From the NCBI GenBank assembly GCA_009801015.1, contig VHZZ01007426.1:16877-47169 (forward strand): a DNA stretch of 30,293 nt. The letters run 5' to 3'. This DNA comes from Silene noctiflora (lineage: Eukaryota > Streptophyta > Magnoliopsida > Caryophyllales > Caryophyllaceae). Position 1 is the stretch's first letter. Each line of letters begins with the position of its first letter. A program made the position numbers and the translations under genes. The notes under the pieces are model-generated. The model searched no databases and was not told the DNA's origin. It saw only the letters and a list, made by a program, of their open reading frames with translations. Below are positions 25,001 to 30,293 of this stretch, piece by piece.

Positions 25001-28000
25001 CAGAAGCATGAAAAATGGACATCAAACCTAAGTGCTTGAAACATGACATCAATCGCAGGTACAACAGCTTTTGCTACTTTATTTTTGATAGCTTTCTCCA
25101 TAGCATCCTAGAAAAGTGAAATAAATTTTGCGTATCAATTAAAAGACTACTAAATGTAAGAAATAGAGCAAAGGCGTCAGTATTAGCAGAATGTACAGAT
25201 ATAGGGAAAGGTATGATATTGCAGGAGCATAGCTATGCTTTGGTCCAACACATATCTGAAGCTAGATTCTTATCATTCTGAAGTTTAGGATTTTGATTAG
25301 CCACTGTTCAACCGTTTCTGGTATCCATCTCAAAGGCCAAAATAACGGATCTAACTCTACACATGACTCCATGAGAATTTTTCCAGAAGCAATCTCAAAG
25401 ACTTGTATTATAAATTATTATGATTCTTATACAAAGGAAATATCTATCAAAAGGATTCGAGTGCCCAAAATCCTATCACAGTTCAACCTTCAAAATCATT
25501 TTCTATTAGACAAAAAACAATACTCCCTATGTAATTTTTTCTTTAATCCCACTACTTGTGGGTGCAAAGATCAATAAGAGCGTATAATGTACCAAAAGAA
25601 GACACAAGTAGGAGCATAATTAAAAAGAAATCGCACGTACTTGAAAGTAATCCATTTGAGAAAAGGAATACTCCCTCCGTAACTCATTGTCCGCCCCACT
25701 TCTTGTTGGCAAAAAGATTGGGTATTATATAACCAAAAAATAAAAAGAGAGAGGTGGGATATTAAAAAGAAATTGGATTACTCCGTACCTCTAACACCTA
25801 AATCGGCACCAACCACTCCCATCACAACCCCAACAATCCACAGTAACAATCCTCAGATTCCTCACCACCCACCAACCCACACTGGCAGCTTCTACCAACC
25901 ACTTGCTCACTACTCAGGCCCGTGAGTCGGTGACTTTGAATACAGTAACAATCCTCTGATCAACGCTTGAGGAACAGCAAGAAAAGAGAAGCAAAAATAT
26001 GCCCCTCACGAGAGAACGTGCTTGGAGAAGAGCAGGCATATCGCTAATGGGAGAAGGGTCGGCCGGAGGTCGTGTTGCGAACTGGTCGCATCAATCAGTA
26101 GGAGGACGGGTTGAGGCCAGCGGCTAAGGAAGGTCGGGAAACAAGAGGTGTCAAAGATGTGTGCCGGTGGGCTGAAGGTAGTGGTTGGCCATTGATGGCA
26201 CAGTTGGTGAAGGAGGAGAAAATGTAATGATGGTTGGTTGGGGGCAAAGGAGGATTAAGGGGTTTATGATTTAGGTATTAAGAATAGTAAATAAGATATT
26301 CTAGTTAGTTGATTAAGATACTAATGTGTTTGATTGGGCATCTAATCTAACTAATTAGTCAAGGCAATCCTGTAAATATGGATGAGATACCAGGACACTA
26401 CAGTATATTTGTATGTAAGAGCTTTCCAAAAAGGAAAAAAACAAGTGGGAAGAACAAAGCATCACAACAAGAGTAAATTAATCTTGAATAGATTTCATCC
26501 GTTGTATTTTGAAGAAAGTACGAAATTGCGTAATTAATTATCTGCCTTTGATTACCAGATTCGCTTAGTCACCTACTAAATCGTGAATCGAATAGCACGA
26601 ATTATGTATTTGGATTATGGTGTTTAGTTAACTGTTTCGATTTATGCTCTAATTTAAGCGAATTGCATTTCGTATTATAAATTCGAATTTCTTGTATTAC
26701 AATTTTGGTAAACTTGATCTGCCCTCTGGCAGTCTAACTCAAGTTACCAGTTATCACTAGCTAAAAAGTATTTCCTTGACATTTACTATAGCCTAAAAAG
26801 GGCTTTACTGAAAATCCCTACTTCCTTAACTGTTAAGGCTATATGAATGGAATAGATGAAAATGAAAAAAGAGGGAGGGCATATAGTAAGATGCTTCAAA
26901 ATACCCAACAAGCTCCTTGATTGTTCTGCAATCTAGTGATAAGTCTTCAGCACCCCGTTATACAAAGGATTCCATCTTGAAAAATTCTAGGGTAAGAGTG
27001 AACGTATCTTACACTAAAAGACCATTGAATGATTCCACGACAGTAACAATATCTTTCATCCTTCCATTATTTTATTCTCTCCTTAAAACACAACCCCAAC
27101 TACCTACCTATATTTGTGTAACCACCCCTGCCGTCACCACCAGCCCCATCATGGTGCCACCAGCACACCCACCATCTCCTCTGCCTAATTCCACCATCAG
27201 TGCACCTTTCTGGCAAAACTCGTGATGTGCATTACTACGCAATTTCTGTAGATTTTTCTTAAAGTTCTCTTAATATTTCTTTTCTTTGCCACAATATCCA
27301 TAGCTTATACTCATTTTTGCATATGCGACCTCTTTAAAATCAAAATAAACGTATTGTTGCCCAGATGTATCTTTAAAATGCAACCGTGTCATTTACCAAC
27401 TTCAGCAACAAGTTTCAAAGTGCCGTTACAAATAACTTTCCACAAGCATAATGGACAAAGTTCCTGAGTCCCATTTTCTAGCTCAAAATGCAACTAACAT
27501 AACTTAAACAGCCATATACATGATTAAAAACAAATTTTATTGTAATTACCAGGAATGCATCAACAGCCTCCAACTCAATCCACAACATGAACACCGCTTG
27601 CGCCTTCTCCACTGTCTTCGGCCTCCCCGTAAGACATTTCGCCACAATTGCATCACACACTTCTTTGCCGTACCTATTTGCACATAACCACACACATACA
27701 TGACACCATAATCACATACTGAATGCAATTCTAACAGACTTGACAACTTCACTAAAACCACTACCTTCCGACATCAGAATCAGCAGCTTTTAAATACGCT
27801 ATCAGCGCGTCCAACGCCTTATCTTGCACGGGCGCGTTAGAATCCGCCACCGTCTTCCTAAAGTAATGCCCTACCACAACATCATTCTAACATCAGATCC
27901 TTCTATACATCAAAAAAACAAAATGCAGTACAATCATACACAATATAACACAAATAAAGCAGATCTAAACCAATAAAATCAACAAAATTAACAAAATCAA

Positions 28001-28195
28001 AACCCTAGAATCTAAAAAATAAACAAAATTACCAAATTCGCGAAGGCGAGGGTCCTTAGGATCGGTAATGGAGTCACATAAGGAAGCAAGGTCGATATTG
28101 GCGTCATTGCGAACCTTCCAATTCTTATGCGACAATCGATCTTCCCATGGAAGTTTCTTCGCTTCCTTCAATAATTTCTCATCTTCTGTCGACAT
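3196..28195 (-). CDS. MOR1: MOR1/GEM1 microtubule polymerase (XMAP215/Dis1/TOG family), complete
   Basis: MOR1 binds tubulin through TOG domains and promotes growth and shrinkage of plant microtubules. It organises cortical arrays, spindles and phragmoplasts. I assembled 54 coding exons (listed in the block entries) totalling 6066 nt, divisible by three with no internal stop: 2021 residues, close to the roughly 2000 usual for plant MOR1. The start is the ATG at 28195-28193, because it opens the family N-terminus MSTEDEKLLKEAKKLPW; the in-frame triplet nine bases upstream is TTG. The stop is TAG at 3198-3196 after ARMQRLKSGSFDQA. Five TOG domains lie at about residues 1-217, 280-510, 590-816, 845-1075 and 1170-1400, followed by a plant-conserved C-terminal region. 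C96, L174 and E195, altered in Arabidopsis rid5, mor1-1 and mor1-2, are all present. Introns 13 and 44 start with GC; all the others read as GT-AG. The gene appears intact and functional. Exon borders were drawn by eye against remembered protein sequence. Confidence 0.96.
6525..6543. repeat. CAGA microsatellite
   Basis: Nearly five tandem copies of CAGA lie in MOR1 intron 43, about 67 bp from exon 44. Confidence 0.9.
7341..7433. repeat. Degenerate tandem repeat with core AGGCCATGGGC
   Basis: The core AGGCCATGGG(G)C occurs three times, near 7341, 7373 and 7394, and the GTAGGCC near 7427 looks like a fourth partial copy. Linkers contain GTGCAATGC and GTGCTATGC. The unit is palindromic at CCATGG and far more GC-rich than its surroundings, so it probably derives from an inserted element. 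Confidence 0.5.
7630..7665. repeat. Solitary Stowaway-like terminus
   Basis: ATTCCTTCCGTCCCAATTAT is very close to one end of plant Stowaway MITEs. No matching opposite end was found within the intron, so it is a truncated copy or chance similarity. Confidence 0.3.
8060..8256. mobile_element. Stowaway-like MITE in MOR1 intron 41
   Basis: The 197-bp element begins CTCCCTCCTAGTCGATCATT and ends with the inverse of CTCCCTCCTAGTCACTTATT. The ends match over roughly 30 bp (TTTCTTCCCTCTT continues on both sides). TA dinucleotides flank both ends (8058-8059, 8257-8258), the Tc1/mariner target duplication. CTTCCCTCTTTCCTTTT occurs twice inside the left half. No coding capacity. The high arm similarity suggests a fairly recent insertion. 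Confidence 0.88.
8731..8880. repeat. Dispersed plant repeat with GACACGGGT motifs
   Basis: ATGTTGCTCGGACTCG is followed by GACATGGGTGCGTGTCC, then ACCCATGTCCGACACC and CCGACACGGGTACGTG, giving short inverted pairs. The GTTGCTCGGACTC start recalls a widespread plant MITE-like repeat. The ends and any target duplication are unclear. Confidence 0.45.
8987..11047 (-). CDS. MOR1: MOR1 exons 34-41: TOG5 (residues 1148-1422)
   Basis: Exons: 10973-11047, 10801-10896, 10626-10727, 10444-10545, 9950-10132, 9760-9871, 9140-9216, 8987-9066. It starts EDRERMVVRRFKFEEPRLEQ, then SWVMRYFREDLSKRLLSADF, KRQVEGIEMLHK. The first-repeat Trp of TOG1-4 is Phe here (SADFKRQ), matching my memory of Arabidopsis (SPDFKKQ), so this is a family trait of TOG5 and not a lesion. 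Further on come LLRWFVLRICESNTTCLLK, LTEAEAAIFLPCFVEK, KNNRTRIECADLVGFLLEH, TAERDGEIRKAALNTLATGY and EDIWRFVGKLTDAQRSMI, ending in a basic stretch (REMDRRREGRPGD). Confidence 0.93.
11121..14048 (-). CDS. MOR1: MOR1 exons 25-33: TOG4 and Ser-rich linker (residues 817-1147)
   Basis: Exons: 13905-14048, 13706-13781, 12354-12478, 12134-12244, 11891-12040, 11692-11766, 11515-11596, 11304-11431, 11121-11222. After a Thr/Ser/Gly stretch, TOG4 begins LPREDISSKITPALLKNF and ESPDWKTRLESIEAV (W863). It continues ELFGALRGRLCDSNKKLV, VLKCLGDNKKQMRECV, KDLFDWLSRQLSALNDF, KSADVRKAAEACLGEIF and VTKNLRDIQGPAFALV. Exons 32-33 are a Ser/Lys-rich linker (SSTASLPKSNSRVGKAAS, RSIQTRSSRAESVMSVHDI). Intron 26, between exons 26 and 27, contains a Mutator-like MITE. 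Confidence 0.93.
12597..13692. mobile_element. Mutator-like MITE (non-autonomous) in MOR1 intron 26
   Basis: The left end GGGCTTTTCCCTTTTGTACC (continuing CCTGTGTTTT) pairs with the right end, which read inversely is GGGTTTTTCCCATTTGTACC (continuing CTTGTGTTTT): 27 of 30 positions match. Flanks are AAAAAAGAA and AAAAAAGAT, compatible with a 9-bp target duplication as made by Mutator-like elements, although the flank is low in complexity. The left half is C-rich and the right half G-rich. It holds a 15-base poly-C run (12647-12661) and a 26-bp tandem duplication. No transposase frame is present. Confidence 0.75.
12683..12734. repeat. 26-bp tandem duplication
   Basis: A unit beginning TGTACCCCATACTTTCCTAC occurs at 12683-12708 and again, identically, at 12709-12734. 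It lies within the Mutator-like element, and the perfect identity points to a recent duplication. Confidence 0.9.
14127..16640 (-). CDS. MOR1: MOR1 exons 16-24: basic linker and TOG3 (residues 527-816)
   Basis: Exons: 16569-16640, 16375-16470, 16192-16297, 15860-15972, 15200-15287, 14967-15067, 14488-14595, 14292-14397, 14127-14206. Exons 16-17 encode a Lys/Ser-rich linker (FVKKSAASMLSGKKP, KPVPSKKGDQQK) of the kind that binds the microtubule lattice in this family. TOG3 follows: MSLDEIESRISSLI, LKSTAWKERLE (W612), ELDKSVEILVRLLCAIPGW, TTATKFPKKCVVL, ERVADIKTRVQAMKCL, KIMKEHKNPKVLSEGI, LQSSAAATRNATIKLIGILH. All borders are GT-AG and in phase. Confidence 0.93.
14605..14806. repeat. 22-bp direct repeats flanking a 158-bp AT-rich segment
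   Basis: ATGATAGTCACTAATGTACA(AT) at 14605-14626 recurs at 14785-14806 with one change (C to T). They lie in MOR1 intron 21, just upstream of exon 22 in transcript direction. ATAAATACTTTTATTA is also duplicated around the second copy. It could be a long target duplication around an AT-rich insert or a local segmental duplication. Confidence 0.7.
15288..15859 (-). other. MOR1 intron 19
   Basis: A 572-bp intron with no recognisable element. A 19-base A tract (15828-15846) reads as poly-U 14 nt into the intron transcript. Confidence 0.8.
16641..17456 (-). other. MOR1 intron 15
   Basis: An 816-bp intron between micro-exon 15 and exon 16. I see no inverted-repeat element or credible extra exon. 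The 87-codon minus frame at 16920-17183 does not resemble any family. Confidence 0.75.
17457..22229 (-). CDS. MOR1: MOR1 exons 8-15: TOG2 and start of linker (residues 267-526)
   Basis: Exons: 22144-22229, 21886-21999, 21661-21780, 21017-21119, 18375-18511, 17982-18047, 17569-17686, 17457-17491. TOG2 opens with the acidic YELVDPVDIL and FWDGVKATKWSERKEGV (W300). It continues through VAVEAIQAIGNLASGL, TDALTQTLQAMYNSGC, LVRSLTLTWLTFCLETSNK and VRDAAFSALTAIAK, closing with SVGMRPLERSLEKLDDVRRKKL. A Gly/Ser run (GNSGSGAPGGGSSG) begins the linker. Exon 13 ends AAG and is followed by a GC donor. Exon 15 is a micro-exon of 35 nt (VIVKTSTGAASE). The 2.5-kb intron 11 lies between exons 11 and 12. Confidence 0.93.
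18939..19519. mobile_element. Stowaway-like MITE with C-rich core
   Basis: The left end CTCTCTCCAGACTTCTTTTT pairs with the right end, which read inversely is CTTCCTCCATACTTCTTTTA, with about four differences. TA flanks both ends (18937-18938 and 19520-19521). At 581 bp it is long for a MITE. Its core is full of CCACC/CGACC tracts (19010-19280) followed by a G-rich stretch (19330-19375). There is no credible coding frame. Confidence 0.6.
19899..20116. mobile_element. Stowaway MITE in MOR1 intron 11
   Basis: The 218-bp element starts CTCCCTCTGTTTTTTCATAT and ends inversely as CTCCCTCCGTTTTTTATATA. TA target duplications flank both ends (19897-19898 and 20117-20118). The interior is AT-rich and non-coding. 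This is the classic Stowaway structure. Confidence 0.9.
20140..20484. mobile_element. GGCGC-rich inverted-repeat element (MITE-like)
   Basis: TAGTTTAAAAAGGCGCAAGG at the left is mirrored at the right by TAGTTTAAAAAAGCACGC read inversely. Both arms carry repeated AAGGCGC(A/C) motifs (AAGGCGCACCGAGGCG on the left, AAGGCGCACCTTAGACGC on the right), around an AT-rich centre. I could not see a clean target duplication, so the superfamily is open. Confidence 0.65.
20494..20513. repeat. Short tandem repeat of AGGTGGCC
   Basis: An AGGTGGCC unit is repeated about two and a half times immediately right of the GGCGC element. It may mark a slipped junction. Confidence 0.5.
20676..20715 (-). pseudogene. 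Relic duplicate of the 3' end of MOR1 exon 12
   Basis: Bases 20676-20697 are identical over 22 nt to 18364-18385, the end of exon 12 plus its donor. Read on the minus strand the copy gives GAA TAT GTT TTT TGT ATG GAG|GTTTGTAAG, encoding EYVFCME. The true exon reads EYVPICME at the same donor, so the copy differs by a 3-nt loss and two base changes. Weak similarity seems to extend on both sides. No acceptor is visible upstream of it, so it is probably not an active exon. Confidence 0.65.
22230..23939 (-). other. MOR1 intron 7
   Basis: A 1710-bp intron splitting an Ala codon (G|CT). It contains a degenerate Tourist-like element (about 22449-23130). The remaining 23131-23939 shows only a short CA run (near 23219) and no recognisable feature. 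Confidence 0.8.
22449..23130. mobile_element. Degenerate Tourist/hAT-like MITE in MOR1 intron 7
   Basis: The left side GACAGTGTCTGGAAACCATC and the right side read inversely (AGCCTGTTTGGGAACAAGCA) align over about 45 bp with gaps; CATTT and AAAT blocks are shared further in. TTA lies just outside each end, as expected for PIF/Harbinger. GTGTTTGG also occurs inside near 22536. The arms are clearly eroded, so the boundaries are approximate. Confidence 0.4.
23940..28195 (-). CDS. MOR1: MOR1 exons 1-7: TOG1 and following linker (residues 1-266)
   Basis: Exons: 28033-28195, 27765-27870, 27550-27673, 25028-25107, 24712-24889, 24549-24613, 23940-24022. TOG1 starts with the KLPWEDRLSHKNWKVR helix (W17, W26, R29), the tubulin-facing edge of the first HEAT repeat. 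Exon 3 carries YGKEVCDAI with C96. Exon 5 carries PPKRILKMLPELFDHQDQNV, with L174 in KMLPEL and E195 in LTLELCRW; these three positions give temperature-sensitive microtubule defects when changed in Arabidopsis. Exons 6-7 form a charged linker (KKELEAELANV, then a Glu/Thr-rich run SEQDKEPEPEVV). The 2.4-kb intron 3 separates exons 3 and 4. Phases agree throughout. Confidence 0.93.
25670..25700. repeat. Solitary Stowaway-like terminus in intron 3
   Basis: TACTCCCTCCGTAACTCATT matches the canonical Stowaway end including its flanking TA. I could not locate a matching inverse end downstream, so the element is truncated or rearranged. Confidence 0.4.
25792..26280. repeat. Foldback with C-rich left and G-rich right halves
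   Basis: TAACACCTAAATC (25792-25804) is mirrored by GATTTAGGTATTA (26268-26280), 12 of 13 positions. In between, the left half is rich in CCAACC/CACCC and the right half in GGTTGG/GGAGG. ACAGTAACAATCCTC occurs twice (near 25850 and 25942). It is probably the core of a non-autonomous element. Confidence 0.45.
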
Positions 28196-28460
28196 TACTA
28201 TCAATCAATTTTTACCGTTAAAATAAAATAACCTAGAATTTGTAACTATTCGAAAAATTGAAGATTGATCTGAGGAAAGGGATGAAATTCGATTAAAAAT
28301 TCCGATGAGAGAGAATGAGGAAAAATTGGGGAAATTTTGAAAAGGAAGAGAGAGAAATGGGAAAATACTGGTAATATTAAAATTAAAATTAGTGAGGAAT
28401 GAAAATAAATTTTGAAATATTTAATGGTTTAAAAAAAAATAGAGAACGGCTTTCTTTTTG
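28196..28460 (-). promoter_or_regulatory. MOR1 5' leader and probable core promoter
   Basis: Reading upstream from the ATG on the minus strand, a pyrimidine-rich stretch (TCTCTCTCTTCC and CATTCTCTCTCATCGG, plus 28297-28360) fits a plant 5' UTR with Y-patch. AT-rich sequence follows, including TTAAATATTTC near 28413-28425. No strict TATA box is convincing. The transcription start is unknown. Confidence 0.4.
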
Positions 28461-28609
28461 AAAAAAGGTTCACGAAAAGAAGAAAGGAGAGAGGGATGGG
28501 AGGAGCTGGTTTGTGTTCTACGCTTGGAAACTTTGGATTATTACGTTTACGTCCCACTATCAGTCTATCGCACTCCCCCACTCCCCGTTGTGAAATTTAT
28601 TCGTAATTT

Positions 28610-29464
28610 ATTTTCGCAGTACGCATTTTACTCATTTTAATACTTTTAGCACAAAACTTTCCATTTTATACCCCTAACAAAAAAAACTCTAAACTAACCT
28701 AATTTTCTCCCATCAAAATTAGACAACCTCTAAAACTATTCAAATTTATTCGATTATGATGATGATTTGAATGTAAAAAGTGGAATTGATTGGTTAAATG
28801 CAAATTATTGATCAAATTAATAATCTTTTTTTTTTGTTTTTTAGTTAATTTCATTTACGTTTTGATTTTTTTATGCTTAGTATTAGTATTGGTTGTTGAG
28901 TTGCAGGCTGGCGGTATGAGTGGAGGACGAAGGGGGATGGGTGACGCAATCAGGCAAAGGTGGGTGACGGTGTATTTGGTGGTGGACGGCGGTGGGCGTC
29001 GATCGTGAGGGCAGGCTAAGAAGTAATGTGTTTCGGAATGGTGTAGAAGAGGGAGGGCGACGAGTTCGCTAGTGGAGGGAAAAAGGATGGTGCAGACGAT
29101 GGAGGGAAGGGGTGTCATTGTTGGTGGAGGGTCGACATAACCGGAGAATGAACGACGTTAACGTCGCCGACGAATGGAGGGGTGTGGGTAAAGAGAAGGA
29201 GGCAGAAGATGATCTGGACGCATGGCAAGCTACGGTCGTCAGCGATTTAGAAGGAAGGATAAGGTTGTCGTGGTGGACTGGTGGGTGCGTGGTTTCCCGG
29301 AGGCGGGTTGGTGGTTGTGGTAGAGGAAGTTGGGGATGGTGGCTGGTGGTGGGGAAATAATGGCAGGTTGTTCTTATCTTGATGCAGTACAAACCAAGGG
29401 TGAAATGAGAAGGGTAATTTGGGAAAAAGCGTACTATAGTGAGTAAAATGTATACTGCGAAAAT
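28610..29464. mobile_element. Mutator-like inverted-repeat element upstream of MOR1
   Basis: ATTTTCGCAGTACGCATTTT (continuing ACTCA, 28610-28634) is mirrored by 29440-29464, which read inversely gives ATTTTCGCAGTATACATTTT and ACTCA: 23 of 25 positions. A looser match continues inward (CTTTCCATTTTATACCCC against CTTTTTCCCAAATTACCC). The core (28900-29350) is G-rich. Frames there (28855-29118, 29069-29470, 29112-29360) are low-complexity and mutually overlapping. I found no clean target duplication. It lies about 150-415 bp beyond the probable MOR1 leader, where it could affect expression. Confidence 0.65.
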
Positions 29465-29715
29465 CAACACCCAATTTATTTGTTTTCCTAGGTGGGGTTA
29501 ATTGAATTCTCGACAAACTTTAAACGGAGGTCTTATTAGATTCAGTTCAACTTCATTCGATTCAGTGCAGTTTGATTTGGCTCTATTCGACTCAATTCTT
29601 ATTAATATTGTTATTATTATTATTATTGTTATTATTTTAATTATTATTACCAATAATGTTTAATAAGACCGTCAAGTCAATACCTACCGTGACCATCATT
29701 TTACTTGCCTATTAT
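29465..29715. other. Intergenic sequence with simple repeats
   Basis: It holds a run of ATTCAGTT/ATTCGATTCAG-like units (29540-29600) and a TTA-rich microsatellite (29610-29657). No gene is seen. Confidence 0.7.
29610..29657. repeat. TTA/ATT microsatellite
   Basis: An interrupted run of ATT trinucleotides with occasional G or extra T. Confidence 0.85.
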
Positions 29716-30293
29716 TGTAACACCCTCATACATCAAAGTGCCTTACCAAGGCCACCTTAGGCACAGGAGTGCTACCATCTCGGTTTCCCGAGGCAATGAA
29801 TATCAAATGAACAATAACGAAACGTACTTTAATAAATGAANTTAAACTGTTTACATGTCAAAGCCAAAACTGTCTTAACAAAAGGTACAACCGTCTCAAA
29901 AAGGTCTAACAACTACAACTAGCAAAACTCTGACTCAGCGGAANACTTCTATTATCACGTGGTGACTCAACCCGGCTATCTCATGCGTGTTTATCAAACC
30001 TGCTCAATAACTGCTCACCATCTCCGAATGGAACACCACAGTTTTCAAAACATAAAACGGGGTCAGTTACTGCATACATAAATCAAAATAAAGGCACAAC
30101 ATTCCATCCACCAATCTCGTCATATCTCCACTCATCTGACTACTCACTAAAGTGTGCAGCCATGCCAATGGGGGACCGCAGCCGTACCCACCAAATTCCC
30201 GCTCATTCATTCCAAGCGTAAACCCATGTTCATTAATGTGCACATCCCCTCCTGTGGCGGGTTCCACAGAGGGCGAATCAAGGGCGTGAAGTC
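29716..30293. repeat. Dispersed repeat starting TGTAACACCC, possibly LTR-derived, cut by window end
   Basis: The stretch begins TGTAACACCCTCATACATCA, a start common among plant LTR and related repeats, and runs to the window edge. Phrases such as CTCGGTTTCCCGAGGCAATG and ACGGGGTCAGTTACTGC match my memory of repeats from Amaranthaceae genomes. Two undetermined bases (29841, 29944) suggest assembly difficulty typical of repeats. The minus frame at 30067-30267 is unrecognised. No reverse transcriptase or integrase motif is present. Confidence 0.45.

Larger units (their letters stand above)
25108..27549 (-). other. MOR1 intron 3, 2.4 kb
   Basis: A phase-0 intron between AFL and DAMEK. It holds one solitary Stowaway-like end (TACTCCCTCCGTAACTCATT near 25670), a C-rich to G-rich foldback (25792-26280), and another C-rich patch (27060-27210) whose 102-codon frame is low-complexity Pro/Thr/Ser. 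The size and N-terminal position would allow regulatory intron functions, but nothing specific is visible. Confidence 0.8.

Noticed and set aside
26917-27225. 102-codon frame in MOR1 intron 3
   Set aside because: It is a Thr/Pro/Ser-rich chance frame without recognisable similarity and lies wholly within an intron needed to join AFL to DAMEK.
28196-28204. Possible MOR1 start three codons upstream
   Set aside because: The triplet at 28204-28202 reads TTG on the minus strand, not ATG; MSTEDEKLL at 28195 is the family N-terminus.
28855-29470. Overlapping frames on both strands upstream of MOR1
   Set aside because: They are low-complexity frames inside the 28610-29464 inverted-repeat element and disagree with one another. 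A captured gene fragment remains possible, so this is listed as a check in the findings.

Overview
This window is plant nuclear DNA, almost certainly from a eudicot. It is AT-rich, its genes are split into many short exons with GT-AG borders, and its introns carry small inverted-repeat transposons, several with Stowaway-type CTCCCTCC ends. The repeat at the far right resembles repeats I associate with Amaranthaceae (spinach, beet, quinoa). That family-level guess is weak. There are no operons, CRISPR arrays, or rRNA or tRNA genes that I can recognise. Nearly all long open frames here are chance frames or shadows of exons.

Two real genes are present and converge tail to tail. At 901-1790 on the + strand are the last four coding exons of a WAPL (wings apart-like, cohesin-release) gene. 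Its 5' part lies to the left of the window. From 28195 down to 3196 on the - strand is a complete MOR1/GEM1 gene (XMAP215/Dis1/TOG microtubule polymerase). I rebuilt it exon by exon as 54 coding exons totalling 6066 nt, a multiple of three with no internal stop, giving a 2021-residue protein with five TOG domains and a plant-type C-terminal region. The residues at the three classic Arabidopsis temperature-sensitive positions (C96, L174, E195) fall at exactly those numbers.

Two MOR1 introns (13 and 44) begin with GC instead of GT. Five introns are long (about 1.2-2.5 kb) and hold the mobile elements: Stowaway-like MITEs at 8060-8256, 19899-20116 and 18939-19519; a GGCGC-rich inverted-repeat element at 20140-20484; a Mutator-like element at 12597-13692; a degenerate Tourist-like element near 22449-23130; and a foldback at 25792-26280. 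Intron 11 also holds a relic copy of the 3' end of exon 12 with its splice donor.

The region to the right of the MOR1 start (28196-30293) has a pyrimidine-rich leader, a second Mutator-like inverted-repeat element (28610-29464), microsatellite DNA, and a dispersed repeat starting TGTAACACCC that contains two ambiguous bases.

I see no new multi-gene system. The most unusual observations are the paired GC-AG introns, the exon-12 relic, and intronic elements whose cores switch from C-rich to G-rich. Comparisons with Arabidopsis proteins are from memory, not from a search.
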